Assembly: GCA_051888795.1 (NCBI GenBank)
Contig: JBJFCD010000226.1
Span: forward strand, 36,581-100,580
Origin: MD308 sp051888795
GTDB lineage: Bacteria > Bacillota > Clostridia > Lachnospirales > Lachnospiraceae
Length of the DNA stretch: 64,000 nucleotides
Reading direction: 5' to 3'
How positions within the stretch are numbered: position 1 is the first letter of the stretch; each line of letters begins with the position of its first letter. The position numbers were made by a program, and so were the translations under genes. A model generated the notes under the pieces. It saw only the letters and a list, made by a program, of their open reading frames with translations. It did not search any database and was not told the DNA's origin. Below, one piece after another: positions 56,270 through 64,000 of this stretch.

Positions 56270-56353
56270 CGAGCATGAAGCAGAATCCGCTTTCGCTTGT
56301 AAAAAGCGTAGTGATACGAGCAAAAGGAATATTTGGAAAGAGAGGAACATGTT

Positions 56354-57412
56354 ATGTTGGAACTGAATAACAAAACAATATTGGTGACAGGCGCTGCAGG
56401 ATTTATCGGAAGCAACCTGATTAAGCGCTTGTATGAGGAATGCGAAAGCATCACGGTAATCGGCATTGATAATATGAATGATTATTATGATGTTTCACTG
56501 AAAGAAGATCGATTGAAGGAGCTTTCTGCTTTTTCTTCCTTTACATTTATCAGGGACAGTATAGCGGACAAGTCTGTCGTTACAGAAATATTTGAAAAGT
56601 ATCAGCCGCAGATCGTTGTCAATCTTGCTGCGCAGGCGGGAGTACGTTATTCGATTATTAATCCGGATGCGTATATCGAGTCAAATATTATTGGTTTTTA
56701 CAATATTCTTGAGGCCTGTCGACACAGCTACGACGAAGGAAAGACCGGCGTAGAGCATCTGGTATATGCTTCCAGTTCCTCCGTTTATGGTTCCAATAAA
56801 AAGGTTCCGTATTCCACAGAGGATAAAGTAGATAATCCGGTCTCACTTTATGCTGCAACGAAGAAATCCAATGAGCTTTTGGCACATGCATACAGTAAGC
56901 TTTATGGCATTCCGTCTACCGGACTGCGCTTTTTTACCGTATATGGACCGGCAGGAAGACCGGACATGGCATATTTTGGATTCACCAATAAGCTGCTTAA
57001 AGGCGAGAAGATTCAGATTTTTAATTACGGAAACTGTAAACGAGATTTTACCTATATCGATGACATTGTGACCGGTGTCTGCAATGTGATGAAAAAACCG
57101 CCGGTTAAGGAGGTTGGGGAGGATGGACTATTGATTCCTCCGTATAAGGTATACAACATTGGAAATAACAACCCGGAGAACCTTCTGGATTTTGTTCAGA
57201 TTCTTCAGGAGGAGCTGATTCGTGCAAAGGTTCTGCCGGAGGATTATGATTTTGAGGCACACAAGGAGCTGGTTGCGATGCAGCCCGGTGATGTGCCAAT
57301 CACATATGCAGATACCTCTGCCTTAGAGCGTGATTTTGGATTTAAGCCAAGCACAGATCTTCGAACAGGACTCCGCAAATTTGCAGAGTGGTATAAAGAG
57401 TACTACGGTTAG
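56354..57412 (+). CDS. UDP-glucuronate 4-epimerase-like NAD-dependent epimerase
   Basis: The start is set at 56354 (MLELNNKTILVTG) after GAGG; the ATG at 56333 lies before that site. The 352-residue SDR enzyme has TGAAGFIGSNL, YASSSSVYGSNKK, SLYAATKKSNE (YxxxK) and FTVYGPAGRPDMA, matching CapI/LspL-type UDP-GlcA epimerases. It would supply UDP-galacturonate. A UDP-glucose 4-epimerase is the alternative. Confidence 0.88.
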   Translation: MLELNNKTILVTGAAGFIGSNLIKRLYEECESITVIGIDNMNDYYDVSLKEDRLKELSAFSSFTFIRDSIADKSVVTEIFEKYQPQIVVNLAAQAGVRYSIINPDAYIESNIIGFYNILEACRHSYDEGKTGVEHLVYASSSSVYGSNKKVPYSTEDKVDNPVSLYAATKKSNELLAHAYSKLYGIPSTGLRFFTVYGPAGRPDMAYFGFTNKLLKGEKIQIFNYGNCKRDFTYIDDIVTGVCNVMKKPPVKEVGEDGLLIPPYKVYNIGNNNPENLLDFVQILQEELIRAKVLPEDYDFEAHKELVAMQPGDVPITYADTSALERDFGFKPSTDLRTGLRKFAEWYKEYYG

Positions 57413-57496
57413 TCGGAGCAGGGAGAAGAAAAGGGGTTCGAAAAGAGAACATTCGGGGAATGAATTGGGAAAAGGAGTATTAGAAAATAGAGTATT

Positions 57497-57973
57497 ATGA
57501 GTAATGAACCAGAGAGAAAACCGGATATTTTTGATCGTATGATGACACTTCCGATTCTTCGGATATTTGAACCTTTTTACAAAGAGAATAAAGAAGTATT
57601 GATGTATCTGTTTTTTGGAGGAATTGCTTTCTTTTTAAATCTTGCACTTTTTGCACTATTTAATGGAATGATGCATATTGATGAGCTGATCGCCAATGTG
57701 TTTAGCTGGATCATTTGTGTACTGTTCCAGTTTTTTACAAATCGTACATGGGTATTTGATGGAAGGGTGGATGGTGCAAAAGCCTTTGCCATGCAGATGG
57801 CTTCCTTCTTTGGCGGAAGAATTTTCACATTGGTTGTTGAGGAAATCATCATTGCAATCTTTATTACCTGGCTCGGATTCAATAGTATGATTGTAAAGCT
57901 TGTAGCACAGGTAATCGTTATTGTGCTGAACTACATAGTGAGCAAGCTGTTTGTATTTAAGGAAAAAGAGTAG
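57497..57973 (+). CDS. GtrA family membrane protein
   Basis: The 158-residue protein has four membrane helices and the family blocks YLFFGGIAFFLNLALF, FFTNRTWVF and NYIVSKLFVFKEK at the end. GtrA proteins are proposed to flip undecaprenyl-phosphate-linked sugars or to assist such flipping. It works with the GtrB-like enzyme at 32731 and the GT-C genes. Confidence 0.92.
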   Translation: MSNEPERKPDIFDRMMTLPILRIFEPFYKENKEVLMYLFFGGIAFFLNLALFALFNGMMHIDELIANVFSWIICVLFQFFTNRTWVFDGRVDGAKAFAMQMASFFGGRIFTLVVEEIIIAIFITWLGFNSMIVKLVAQVIVIVLNYIVSKLFVFKEKE

Positions 57974-58255
57974 TGTTGCGTCAATTGTTATATTTTGCCA
58001 TATTAATTTTTGCCTATACCTAAAAAGCTTGAAAAAAGAGCGGTTTTTTGGCACTTTCGGAGGCCAATTGTAAGTTTTCGTTAGGTGATTTTTTGACTGT
58101 ACCTAAGAAATGGCATATTTCTAGGTGTACGGCAAAATTGGAACTGCGAAAACATACAATTGGCTCTTTTAGAAGGCATTTTAAGGCTATTTTTAAAGGA
58201 ATTTAGGTATACAGAAGCTTTTATAGTGCGAAAAAAGACAAAGAAAGGAAAATAT
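57974..58255. other. intergenic region with palindromic element
   Basis: No gene in this stretch of about 280 bases. It is almost filled by the palindromic element at 58015-58211. AAAGGAAA before 58256 is the next ribosome binding site. Confidence 0.6.
58015..58211. repeat. long palindromic intergenic element, copy 2
   Basis: Outer arms TATACCTAAA (58015-58024) and TTTAGGTATA (58202-58211), inner arms GGCCAATTGTA (58062-58072) and TACAATTGGC, and a central CTGTACCTAAGAAAT against ATTTCTAGGTGTACGG. The same three-level layout as the other copies. Confidence 0.85.
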
Positions 58256-59200
58256 ATGAGTAGAAGAATCGGGGGAATAGAAGCAGGCGGGACTAAGATG
58301 GTCTGCGCAATTGGAAATGAAAACGGAGAACTGATTGATCGGATGTCGATTCCTACGGAAACTCCGCAGAAGACACTTGCAGCTATGGCTGACTATTTTA
58401 AAGATGCTTCCATTGATGCGCTTGGAATTGGCTGCTTTGGTCCGTTGGATTTGGATGCTTCTTCCAAAACCTACGGGCATATTACGAAAACACCGAAAGA
58501 GGGCTGGTCGAATCTGGATGTCTTAGGTTTTTTCAAAAAAGAATTGTCTGTTCCGGTTGCAATTGATACAGATGTGAATGCGGCTATGCTGGGGGAAATC
58601 CGAAAAGGTGCAGCAGTTGGTTGCGATTCCGCTATTTATATCACGGTTGGGACCGGAATCGGTGTTGGAGTCTATGTAAATGGTGGACTTTTACATGGAC
58701 TGGTGCATCCGGAGGCGGGGCACATTTTACTTTCAAGACATGGAAGTGAGCCGTATGAGTGCGGGAATGGAGAATTCGAAGAGGGAGTGCGGACTTTGCA
58801 GGGAAAAAGTGATGGATGTAAGAAACGCATTTTCCGAGGAGTATGTCCTTACCATACAAGCTGTTTCGAAGGACTGGCAAGTGGGCCTGCAATTGAAGCC
58901 CGCTGGGGAAAAAGTGCAAAGGAACTGACTCAGGATGAACAGGTATGGGAGCTGGAAGCTTTTTATCTGGCCCAGGCAATTACAAATTACATACTGTGTT
59001 ATTCCCCGCAAAAAATCGTTCTTGGCGGTGGAGTGATGCATGTAGAAAAGCTTTTTCCAATGATTCGGGAAAAGGTTATCGATATGCTTGGCGGTTATGT
59101 GCAGCATGATAAGATTTTGAAGGATATGGACCATTATATCGTGCCAACCGGACTTGGAGACAATTCCGGAATTGTTGGGGCGATGGAACTGGTAAGATAA
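58256..59200 (+). CDS. ROK family sugar kinase (fructokinase type)
   Basis: The start is set at 58256 after AAAGGAAA; a longer frame to 58160 would run through the palindromic element. The 314-residue enzyme has EAGGTKMVCAIG, GCFGPLD, TDVNAAMLGE, VGTGIGVG and a zinc site GHIL/CPYHTSCFEGLASGP, typical of ROK fructokinases. It is a metabolic kinase, not obviously part of glycan assembly, but may feed sugar phosphates into it. Confidence 0.9.
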   Translation: MSRRIGGIEAGGTKMVCAIGNENGELIDRMSIPTETPQKTLAAMADYFKDASIDALGIGCFGPLDLDASSKTYGHITKTPKEGWSNLDVLGFFKKELSVPVAIDTDVNAAMLGEIRKGAAVGCDSAIYITVGTGIGVGVYVNGGLLHGLVHPEAGHILLSRHGSEPYECGNGEFEEGVRTLQGKSDGCKKRIFRGVCPYHTSCFEGLASGPAIEARWGKSAKELTQDEQVWELEAFYLAQAITNYILCYSPQKIVLGGGVMHVEKLFPMIREKVIDMLGGYVQHDKILKDMDHYIVPTGLGDNSGIVGAMELVR

Positions 59201-59272
59201 AGCGGGCAAAATTGAGTCGGCATCGGTTCATATGATGTGACTGAGTTGGGCTAATAGATTGGGGCGTGGGAT

Positions 59273-60181
59273 ATGAATATTAGGGGAAAACATTTTTTCG
59301 CAAAAATATTTTATGTATGCCTTGTTATCGTGCAGATTCTCTGTTTGTCTGCCTGCGGTTTTGCAGCGGACGATTCAAATGTTTCTTCTATGAATGCTGG
59401 TATGGGAAAGAACATATCTTTTATTGTTGACGCAGGGGGAAAATGCAATGGCCTGGCGGTTCGAGTGAAGGCAGATGCGGCAACCATTTGTGAATATGTT
59501 GAGGAAGCAAGAATACTGGCGGAAGAGGAACTGGCATCTGTCGGATATGTGGTTGCGATTGATGCAGGACATCAGCAGCATGGCAATAATGAAAAGGAAC
59601 CAATCGGACCCGGTGCATCTACTACGAAAGCAAAGGTTGCAAGTGGAACAAGAGGAGTGGTAAGCGGACTGCGTGAATATGAGCTTACCCTGATGGTTTC
59701 CTTGAAGCTGCAGGAAGAATTGGAAAACCGGGGATATGAGGTTGTGATGATCCGCACCACAAATGATGTAAATATCAGCAATGCGGAGCGTGCACAGATT
59801 GCAAACGAAGCAAATGCAGATGCGTTTATCCGTGTGCATGCGGATGGATCGGATATTGCTTCCGCAAAGGGTGCGACAACGATATGCCAGACATCATCGA
59901 ATCCCTACAATGGTTCCCTTGCGGCAGAAAGTAAAAGTCTTTCAGTTCATGTGCTAAATTCCTTAAGCGATGCAACAGGATGCAAAAAGCGCTCCGTATG
60001 GGAAACGGATACCATGAGCGGAATTAACTGGTGCCAGGTGCCGGTTACGATTGTTGAAATAGGATTTATGTCGAATGCCGATGAGGATGCGAAAATGGCA
60101 ACGGAGGAATATCAGTGGAAGATCGCCATCGGCATAGCGGACGGAATAGATGCATATTTTGAGGAGATGGAACAGGAATGA
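59273..60181 (+). CDS. lipoprotein N-acetylmuramoyl-L-alanine amidase (Amidase_3)
   Basis: The 302-residue protein has a signal peptide with lipobox LSAC (Cys28), then an Amidase_3 domain: AIDAGHQQH with zinc His, GLREYELT with zinc Glu, IRVHADG with zinc His, and VEIGFMSN with the catalytic Glu. It cleaves peptide stems from glycan in the wall outside the membrane. It overlaps the next gene by ATGA, which is unusual company for a wall hydrolase. Confidence 0.92.
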   Translation: MNIRGKHFFAKIFYVCLVIVQILCLSACGFAADDSNVSSMNAGMGKNISFIVDAGGKCNGLAVRVKADAATICEYVEEARILAEEELASVGYVVAIDAGHQQHGNNEKEPIGPGASTTKAKVASGTRGVVSGLREYELTLMVSLKLQEELENRGYEVVMIRTTNDVNISNAERAQIANEANADAFIRVHADGSDIASAKGATTICQTSSNPYNGSLAAESKSLSVHVLNSLSDATGCKKRSVWETDTMSGINWCQVPVTIVEIGFMSNADEDAKMATEEYQWKIAIGIADGIDAYFEEMEQE

Positions 60182-60768
60182 GTGATACATGCCGGAATCT
60201 TATAATCATGACGGCTGGCGGACATGGTCAGGTTGTAGCTGAGACTGCGAGAATGATTGGTGCATATGATAAGATTGCTTTTTTGGACGATGGAAAAAAA
60301 GCTTTGGATGTTGTTGGTGGACTAAATGAGTGGGAGAAGTTTGTCCTGCCAAACGGAGAGTATGATGCAGTTTTTCCTGCAATCGGGAACAATGGGAAGC
60401 GGAAAGAATGGATGGATGTTCTTCGGACCCATGAGGTAAAAATGCCGGTGTTGATTCATCCCACAGCATGGGTAAGTCCGTCTGCAGTGATTGAAGAAGG
60501 TGCTATTGTTGAGGCTATGGCCGTTGTGAATGCGAACGCTGTGGTAAGGAGAGGCGCAATTGTGGGAATTGGTGCACTTATCGACCACGATGCGGTTTTG
60601 GAAGAATGCTGCCATGTGGATGCCGGCGCGATTGTGCATGCGAGGGGTGTTGTGAAGGCATGCAGGAAGGTGGAAGCCGGAGAAGTGGTGGGGGAAGAGT
60701 ATAGCGGATCTAAACATAGCTGGAACAGATACGCTTTATATTTTGTGAAGTTGACTAATCGGGATTGA
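60178..60768 (+). CDS. NeuD/PglD-like sugar O- or N-acetyltransferase
   Basis: The 196-residue protein has an N-terminal AGGHGQVVAE Rossmann-type part and then left-handed beta-helix hexapeptides (VSPSAVIEEGAIVEAMAV, VRRGAIVGIGALIDHDAVL), the PglD/NeuD layout. The catalytic histidine-like position is in DHDAVL. Such enzymes acetylate sialic acids or amino sugars before transfer, consistent with the CMP-sugar synthetase at the other end. Confidence 0.85.
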   Translation: MSDTCRNLIIMTAGGHGQVVAETARMIGAYDKIAFLDDGKKALDVVGGLNEWEKFVLPNGEYDAVFPAIGNNGKRKEWMDVLRTHEVKMPVLIHPTAWVSPSAVIEEGAIVEAMAVVNANAVVRRGAIVGIGALIDHDAVLEECCHVDAGAIVHARGVVKACRKVEAGEVVGEEYSGSKHSWNRYALYFVKLTNRD

Positions 60769-60857
60769 CTGAGCTCAATTTCTATTTATTACAAATTACT
60801 ATTTACAACTCATGTTTTGCGCGGCTTTTGGCTGGTTTCATATCATAAATTTTTCCC

Positions 60858-61042
60858 TATACCTAAATTCTGCGAAAAATCCGCTAAAAAGCCGTGTTTT
60901 TGTGGTCAATTGTATGGTTTCACGACTTCGATTTTGCTGTGTGCCTAAGAAAATGCCAATTCTTAGGTATACACGAAAATTCAACCGCTCAAATCATACA
61001 ATCCGGTCCAAAAGATGCTGAAAAGAGGTCATTTTTAGGTAT
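60858..61042. repeat. long palindromic intergenic element, copy 3
   Basis: Outer TATACCTAAA (60858-60867) with TTTAGGTAT (61034-61042), inner GTCAATTGTATG with CATACAATCC, central TGTGTGCCTAAGAA with TTCTTAGGTATACACG. The same layout as copies 1 and 2. Confidence 0.85.
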
Positions 61043-61125
61043 GGTGAAGAATTTGTATTGTGAAACATTACAATTCATCTTTACAAGGTAGGTTTCTATC
61101 TTCAGCATTTCTGGCTTCATCTATT

Positions 61126-61154
61126 TATCTTAACTTCTACTGGAAGTTAAGATA
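61126..61154 (+). terminator. perfect hairpin before the RexA-like gene
   Basis: Arms TATCTTAACTTC (61126-61137) and GAAGTTAAGATA (61143-61154) are perfect complements with a 5-base loop. No T run follows at once, so it may be a terminator or an operator. Confidence 0.5.
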
Positions 61155-61157
61155 AGA

Positions 61158-61186
61158 TTGCCAGATGTATTTTTTTATTATATAAT
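61158..61186 (+). promoter_or_regulatory. sigma-A promoter of the RexAB-like pair
   Basis: TTGCCA at 61158-61163 and TATAAT at 61181-61186 are 17 bases apart, and the following ATAACTACAAG matches the bases after the TATAAT in the 3069 and 6598 repeats. Confidence 0.8.
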
Positions 61187-61224
61187 ATAACTACAAGTAT
61201 AGACGATAAAGGGAGGTAAAAAGT

Positions 61225-62127
61225 ATGAACGTAAAATTGTATGCGTATAACTTTTATACTACAAAGATTTCAAATGAGTATGATGAATTAGATGATTTCG
61301 CAGGTGATTTTTGGGGATTCTTAAAATGGCTTCTTTCTAAATCTGCGGTGGAGAGAAACAAGGATTATCCTGACATAAACAAGAAAATATATTTAGAAGA
61401 TATGAAATATACTCCAGAGGATGAGAGCGTCTTTATGATCTTTAAATCAGCAGAGTATAATAAGGTTCGAAAGGTAATTAATACGGATACATTAGAAGAG
61501 AAGCCTAATAAAAGAAAAAGAAGGAATGAAGGGGATGAGGAAAGCACGTGCCTGTTAATGCAGTTTGAATCCAATAGAGATGCCATTGGTATTTTCCAGG
61601 TGAACAGGAGCGGAGTAGGCATATCTAAAGTTATGGACTATTTGAACAAAAAATTGTTGGAATATCATAGGACTGTTTTGGGAGATCGTGTTTTATATGC
61701 TATTCACTATAACAATATGGTGTCAGAAGATTTTTTGGAGGCAATAACTAATACTAGAAGAATTAGAGCAATGACTTTAGTAGTAGACTCTAAAGAATTA
61801 GGTAGTGATTTTTTGGAGGTATCTGGAATGGGAGACCTCAGGGAAGAGATGGAGGTTGTTCTTAAACCATATAGAGGAGATACAATTAGAAAAGATACAG
61901 TAGAAAATTATTATTATCAATTAAAAAAACATGGTAACCTTTTTAGAAAAATATCAGTTGATGTGGATAAGATGGACGGCGAACCAGTCTCTTTTGATAC
62001 TGAAAAAGTAAAGAAAACTTTTGTTCTGGATGTGAATGATATTGGATATGGAACACCGGATATTACTGAGTTGCATAGTGGAATGAAAAGAAGAATGACT
62101 TCATTATATGAGGATTCAAATGAGTAA
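61225..62127 (+). CDS. RexA-like soluble protein (inferred), abortive-infection candidate
   Basis: The 300-residue protein has no membrane segment. It is charged, with a basic block (NKRKRRNEGDEE) at about residue 93-104. The middle and C-terminal order, LLMQFESNRDAIGIF, then a FLEVSGMGDLREEMEVVLKP block and LHSGMKRRMTSLYED at the end, resembles lambda RexA as I recall it (FVEGDTIGF, FDSLDIVIKP, YARMKSDI). It is coupled to a four-helix protein, as rexA is to rexB. The alternative is a Kiwa-like KwaB (DUF4868). GGGAGG precedes the ATG. Not confirmed by a search. Confidence 0.6.
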   Translation: MNVKLYAYNFYTTKISNEYDELDDFAGDFWGFLKWLLSKSAVERNKDYPDINKKIYLEDMKYTPEDESVFMIFKSAEYNKVRKVINTDTLEEKPNKRKRRNEGDEESTCLLMQFESNRDAIGIFQVNRSGVGISKVMDYLNKKLLEYHRTVLGDRVLYAIHYNNMVSEDFLEAITNTRRIRAMTLVVDSKELGSDFLEVSGMGDLREEMEVVLKPYRGDTIRKDTVENYYYQLKKHGNLFRKISVDVDKMDGEPVSFDTEKVKKTFVLDVNDIGYGTPDITELHSGMKRRMTSLYEDSNE

Positions 62128-62677
62128 AGAGATTAAATATATTATAATTAACTTATTTAAGACTATTAGTAAAAAGGAAACTTTGTATTTACATTTGTTT
62201 CCATTAGTTGTTGATGGATTGCTGGTTATTATATATTACTTTGGTGGTAAAACATGTAATGTTAATCTATCTGGTTTAAATGACATTTTGAGCGATTACA
62301 TTACAATATTTACTCTTTTTGTAAGTTTTACAATTGGATATTTAACTATGCTTATTACAAGCAGCGGATGCTCTATTAACTTGCTAAAAACAAATATGTC
62401 TAAGCACTTCTTTATTGATAGACAGAACAAAGAACCTTTTTCGCTTTTTCAAATACTAATGACACATATAACATATACTGTTTTCGTTGAAATTATTGCT
62501 CTGATTTGCTGTGTTTTGGGCAAGTTTACATATATTCTTAAAGTAAATATTGTATTTCAAATAGTTTTTTGGGGAATTACGATGTTATTTATCTATACTG
62601 CTCTTTTGTTGATCCAAATTATAAAAAATGTGTATCTGTCTTTTTGGAAAAACAAAGAAAGCAGTAGCAATATTTAA
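62120..62677 (+). CDS. RexB-like four-helix membrane protein (inferred)
   Basis: The start is set at 62120, six bases after AGG and overlapping the previous stop by 8 bases; an ATG at 62108 is also in frame. The 185-residue protein has four membrane helices. The stretch LSDYITIFTLFVSFTIGYLT fits the second helix of lambda RexB (LSSYAGTMIAILIAALTFLIG as I recall). Such a protein would open the membrane and stop growth upon infection. Confidence 0.6.
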   Translation: MSKEIKYIIINLFKTISKKETLYLHLFPLVVDGLLVIIYYFGGKTCNVNLSGLNDILSDYITIFTLFVSFTIGYLTMLITSSGCSINLLKTNMSKHFFIDRQNKEPFSLFQILMTHITYTVFVEIIALICCVLGKFTYILKVNIVFQIVFWGITMLFIYTALLLIQIIKNVYLSFWKNKESSSNI

Positions 62678-62688
62678 GGGATTCGATT

Positions 62689-63858
62689 ATGAGCGAAATA
62701 AAATTAACCTGTCAATCCTGCGGCAATGAGTTTCTTTTTACACCGGAGGAGCAAGCTTTTTATAAGAAGAAAGGATTTCCAAATCCGAAACGCTGCAAAG
62801 CCTGCCGAGATAAAAGGAAGGAAGAGAAAAGGAAGCTCGAACAGGATCAGGCAACGAAACTTGAAAATGAAAAAATTGAGAAGTTATCTCATGAGTGGCA
62901 GACGGCGGAAATGACGAACCTAAACGTAGATGGAACAGATACGCTTTATGTTATTGGAAATGGTTTTGATATTATGCATGGCGTTCATTCTTCCTATTAT
63001 GATTTTCAAAAGACGTTAGGGAAAAGAAATCCGCTTCGATTTGCATTGGAAACATATCTTGATACGGAGAGCCTATGGTCGGATTTTGAGGCAGCATTGG
63101 GGTGTCTTAATGTTGACATGATGTGCAATTATGATGTGCTTGATATGTGGCTGGATTCCTTTGATGCATATAATCCCGATGCACAGGCTGCGGATTATTG
63201 TATGGCAGTTGATGCTGCAACGGGGCCGGCATCTACCATCACAGATGAATTGCCACGCAGGTTTCGTATGTGGGTGGAAAGCTTGAAGCTGGAAAAAATG
63301 GACAAGCCATTGTATTCTATCGTAAAAGATTCGCCCACCTTGAATTTTAACTATACAGAATTTATAGAGACGCTGTACGGCACGCATGAGGAGAATGTAT
63401 GTTACATACATGGCTGTCGAAAAAAGAAAAAATATCAGCCAAAAGAGAAATTGATCCTGGGACATAGACCGGATGCAAGTGACAATTGGGAGGTTCGCCC
63501 AAAGAAAAAACGGCATAAGGATCCTTATAAGCAATATATTTTAGAGTCTGCGCAGGATGCAGCATTAGATCGCATGAATTGGTATGATGATGCTACTGTG
63601 AAAAATTGTAGAAATATTATTGCTTCGCATGAAGATTTTTTCAATAAGCTTACAGATATTAAGACGATTGTTGTTATCGGACATTCTCTGGCTTCTGTTG
63701 ATTGGGATTATTTTCATAGGATCATTGAGGGGAACAGAAATCGTAAGGGTGTGGAATGGATGATTAGTTTTCACAGTTCAAAGGATTTGGAAAATTTGAA
63801 AAAGTTTGTGGATGAGATGGGGGTTGAGAAAGGAAAAGTAACGATTTTTAGAACTTGA
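62689..63858 (+). CDS. AbiH-family abortive infection protein with zinc ribbon
   Basis: The 389-residue protein has an N-terminal zinc ribbon (C8, C11, C36, C39; the zf_Tbcl-like block EEQAFYKKKGF), a charged linker, then an AbiH domain: YVIGNGFDIMHGVHSSYYDF, NFNYTEFIETLYG, YIHG and IGHSLASVDWDYF. AbiH proteins protect against phages in lactococci by an unknown route. It starts 12 bases after the RexB-like gene and may belong to the same transcript. Confidence 0.85.
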   Translation: MSEIKLTCQSCGNEFLFTPEEQAFYKKKGFPNPKRCKACRDKRKEEKRKLEQDQATKLENEKIEKLSHEWQTAEMTNLNVDGTDTLYVIGNGFDIMHGVHSSYYDFQKTLGKRNPLRFALETYLDTESLWSDFEAALGCLNVDMMCNYDVLDMWLDSFDAYNPDAQAADYCMAVDAATGPASTITDELPRRFRMWVESLKLEKMDKPLYSIVKDSPTLNFNYTEFIETLYGTHEENVCYIHGCRKKKKYQPKEKLILGHRPDASDNWEVRPKKKRHKDPYKQYILESAQDAALDRMNWYDDATVKNCRNIIASHEDFFNKLTDIKTIVVIGHSLASVDWDYFHRIIEGNRNRKGVEWMISFHSSKDLENLKKFVDEMGVEKGKVTIFRT

Positions 63859-63888
63859 ATAGAATATTCGCAATATATGTGAAATGAT

Positions 63889-63923
63889 AAGGACTTTCCG
63901 AGAGGAAAGTCCTTTGTTATAAT
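63889..63923 (+). terminator. hairpin terminator with TATAAT overlap
   Basis: Arms AAGGACTTTCC (63889-63899) and GGAAAGTCCTT (63904-63914) are perfect with a GAGA loop, then TTGTTATAATG. A TATAAT box at 63918-63923 follows, as in the 3069 and 6598 repeats. The remaining 77 bases to the window end show no gene. Confidence 0.75.
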
Positions 63924-64000
63924 GTATGAGAATATTTGTTGGAAAAGAGACCAGCTATGAAAAGTCAAGCATAAATTAGCTGGAAATTTCAAAATTCTTT

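Larger units (their letters stand above)
55872..56353. other. intergenic region with nested repeats
   Basis: This 480-base stretch has no gene. It contains the two 19-bp direct repeats AATTTGGCAAGATTTGAGG (55904-55922 and 55945-55963), the long palindromic element at 55977-56171 and the 29-bp tandem array at 56183-56269. The last 80 bases lead into the next gene and show no clear promoter. Confidence 0.7.
60769..61224. other. intergenic region with element copy 3, hairpin and promoter
   Basis: This 456-base stretch has no convincing gene; short frames inside the palindrome have no ribosome binding site. It holds palindromic element copy 3, then the hairpin and promoter listed separately. Confidence 0.7.

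Noticed and set aside
58160..58255. Extended N-terminus of the ROK kinase
   Set aside because: It would code through the palindromic element; the ribosome binding site and family start support 58256.
58733..59209. 158-residue antisense frame
   Set aside because: It lies fully opposite the ROK kinase with no independent support.
59375..59839. 154-residue antisense frame in the amidase gene
   Set aside because: Shadow of the amidase coding sequence; Cys/His-rich and low-complexity content typical of antisense reading.
60812..61091. Short open frames inside palindromic element copy 3
   Set aside because: No ribosome binding site; they are by-products of the repeat sequence.
61225..62677. Kiwa (KwaA/KwaB) system
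   Set aside because: The sizes and four-helix partner fit loosely, but the order is reversed (soluble first) and I could not see DUF4868 motifs; RexAB fits better.

Overview
The window looks like a low-GC Firmicute of the Clostridia, most likely a gut Lachnospiraceae. The genes have strong AGGAGG-type ribosome binding sites, sigma-A-like promoters (TTGACA-17-TAAAAT, TTGCAT-17-TATAAT, TTGCCA-17-TATAAT), AGA-rich codon use and a Gram-positive style lipoprotein amidase. That assignment is inference from style and gene content; no rRNA or species marker is present. I saw no tRNA, rRNA, CRISPR array, integrase or transposase.

Left end (1-3069): a polysaccharide O-acylation module made of an MBOAT acyltransferase cut by the window edge, a HAD phosphatase and a membrane-anchored SGNH/AlgJ-like protein. 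It is followed by a decayed second copy of the HAD gene.

Left accessory island (3069-14605): four probable defence or unknown-function units. These are (i) a membrane protein plus a large Ser-rich coiled-coil protein of unknown function; (ii) a single-gene SIR2-STAND protein resembling Avs/SIR2 anti-phage NADases; (iii) an XRE repressor, an ImmA/IrrE protease, a four-helix membrane protein and an 844-residue protein with its own HELGH zinc-protease motif, driven by one strong promoter; (iv) a small Asn-rich gene on the minus strand. A near-identical copy of the 3' end of the SGNH gene lies at the far side of the island, so the island has direct-repeat borders about 11.7 kb apart.

Glycan locus (14624-60768): about 35 genes, nearly all on the plus strand with overlapping or abutting ends. 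It encodes a CMP-sugar synthetase, many glycosyltransferases (GT2, GT4, GT8, GT9 and several GT-C membrane enzymes), two PglK-type flippases, a CDP-6-deoxyhexose pathway (rfbF, rfbG, a reductase/epimerase and an RmlC-like epimerase), UDP-galactopyranose mutase and a complete ADP-L-glycero-D-manno-heptose pathway (gmhA, hldE, gmhB, hldD) with a heptosyltransferase. It also has two acyltransferase-3 proteins, a UDP-glucuronate 4-epimerase, GtrA/GtrB-type lipid-sugar proteins, a ROK sugar kinase and a cell-wall amidase. Together these would make nucleotide sugars, assemble a heptose-, galactofuranose- and deoxysugar-containing glycan on a lipid carrier, flip it and decorate it with acyl groups at the cell surface.

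Right end (55872-64000): three copies of a roughly 190-bp palindromic intergenic element sit between genes at 55977, 58015 and 60858. Then comes a second small defence region: a soluble protein plus a four-helix membrane protein that together resemble lambda RexA/RexB, and a zinc-ribbon AbiH protein.

The most interesting unexplained items are the XRE-ImmA-membrane-metalloprotease operon, the RexAB-like pair, and the repeated palindromic element with its adjacent exact 29-bp tandem array.
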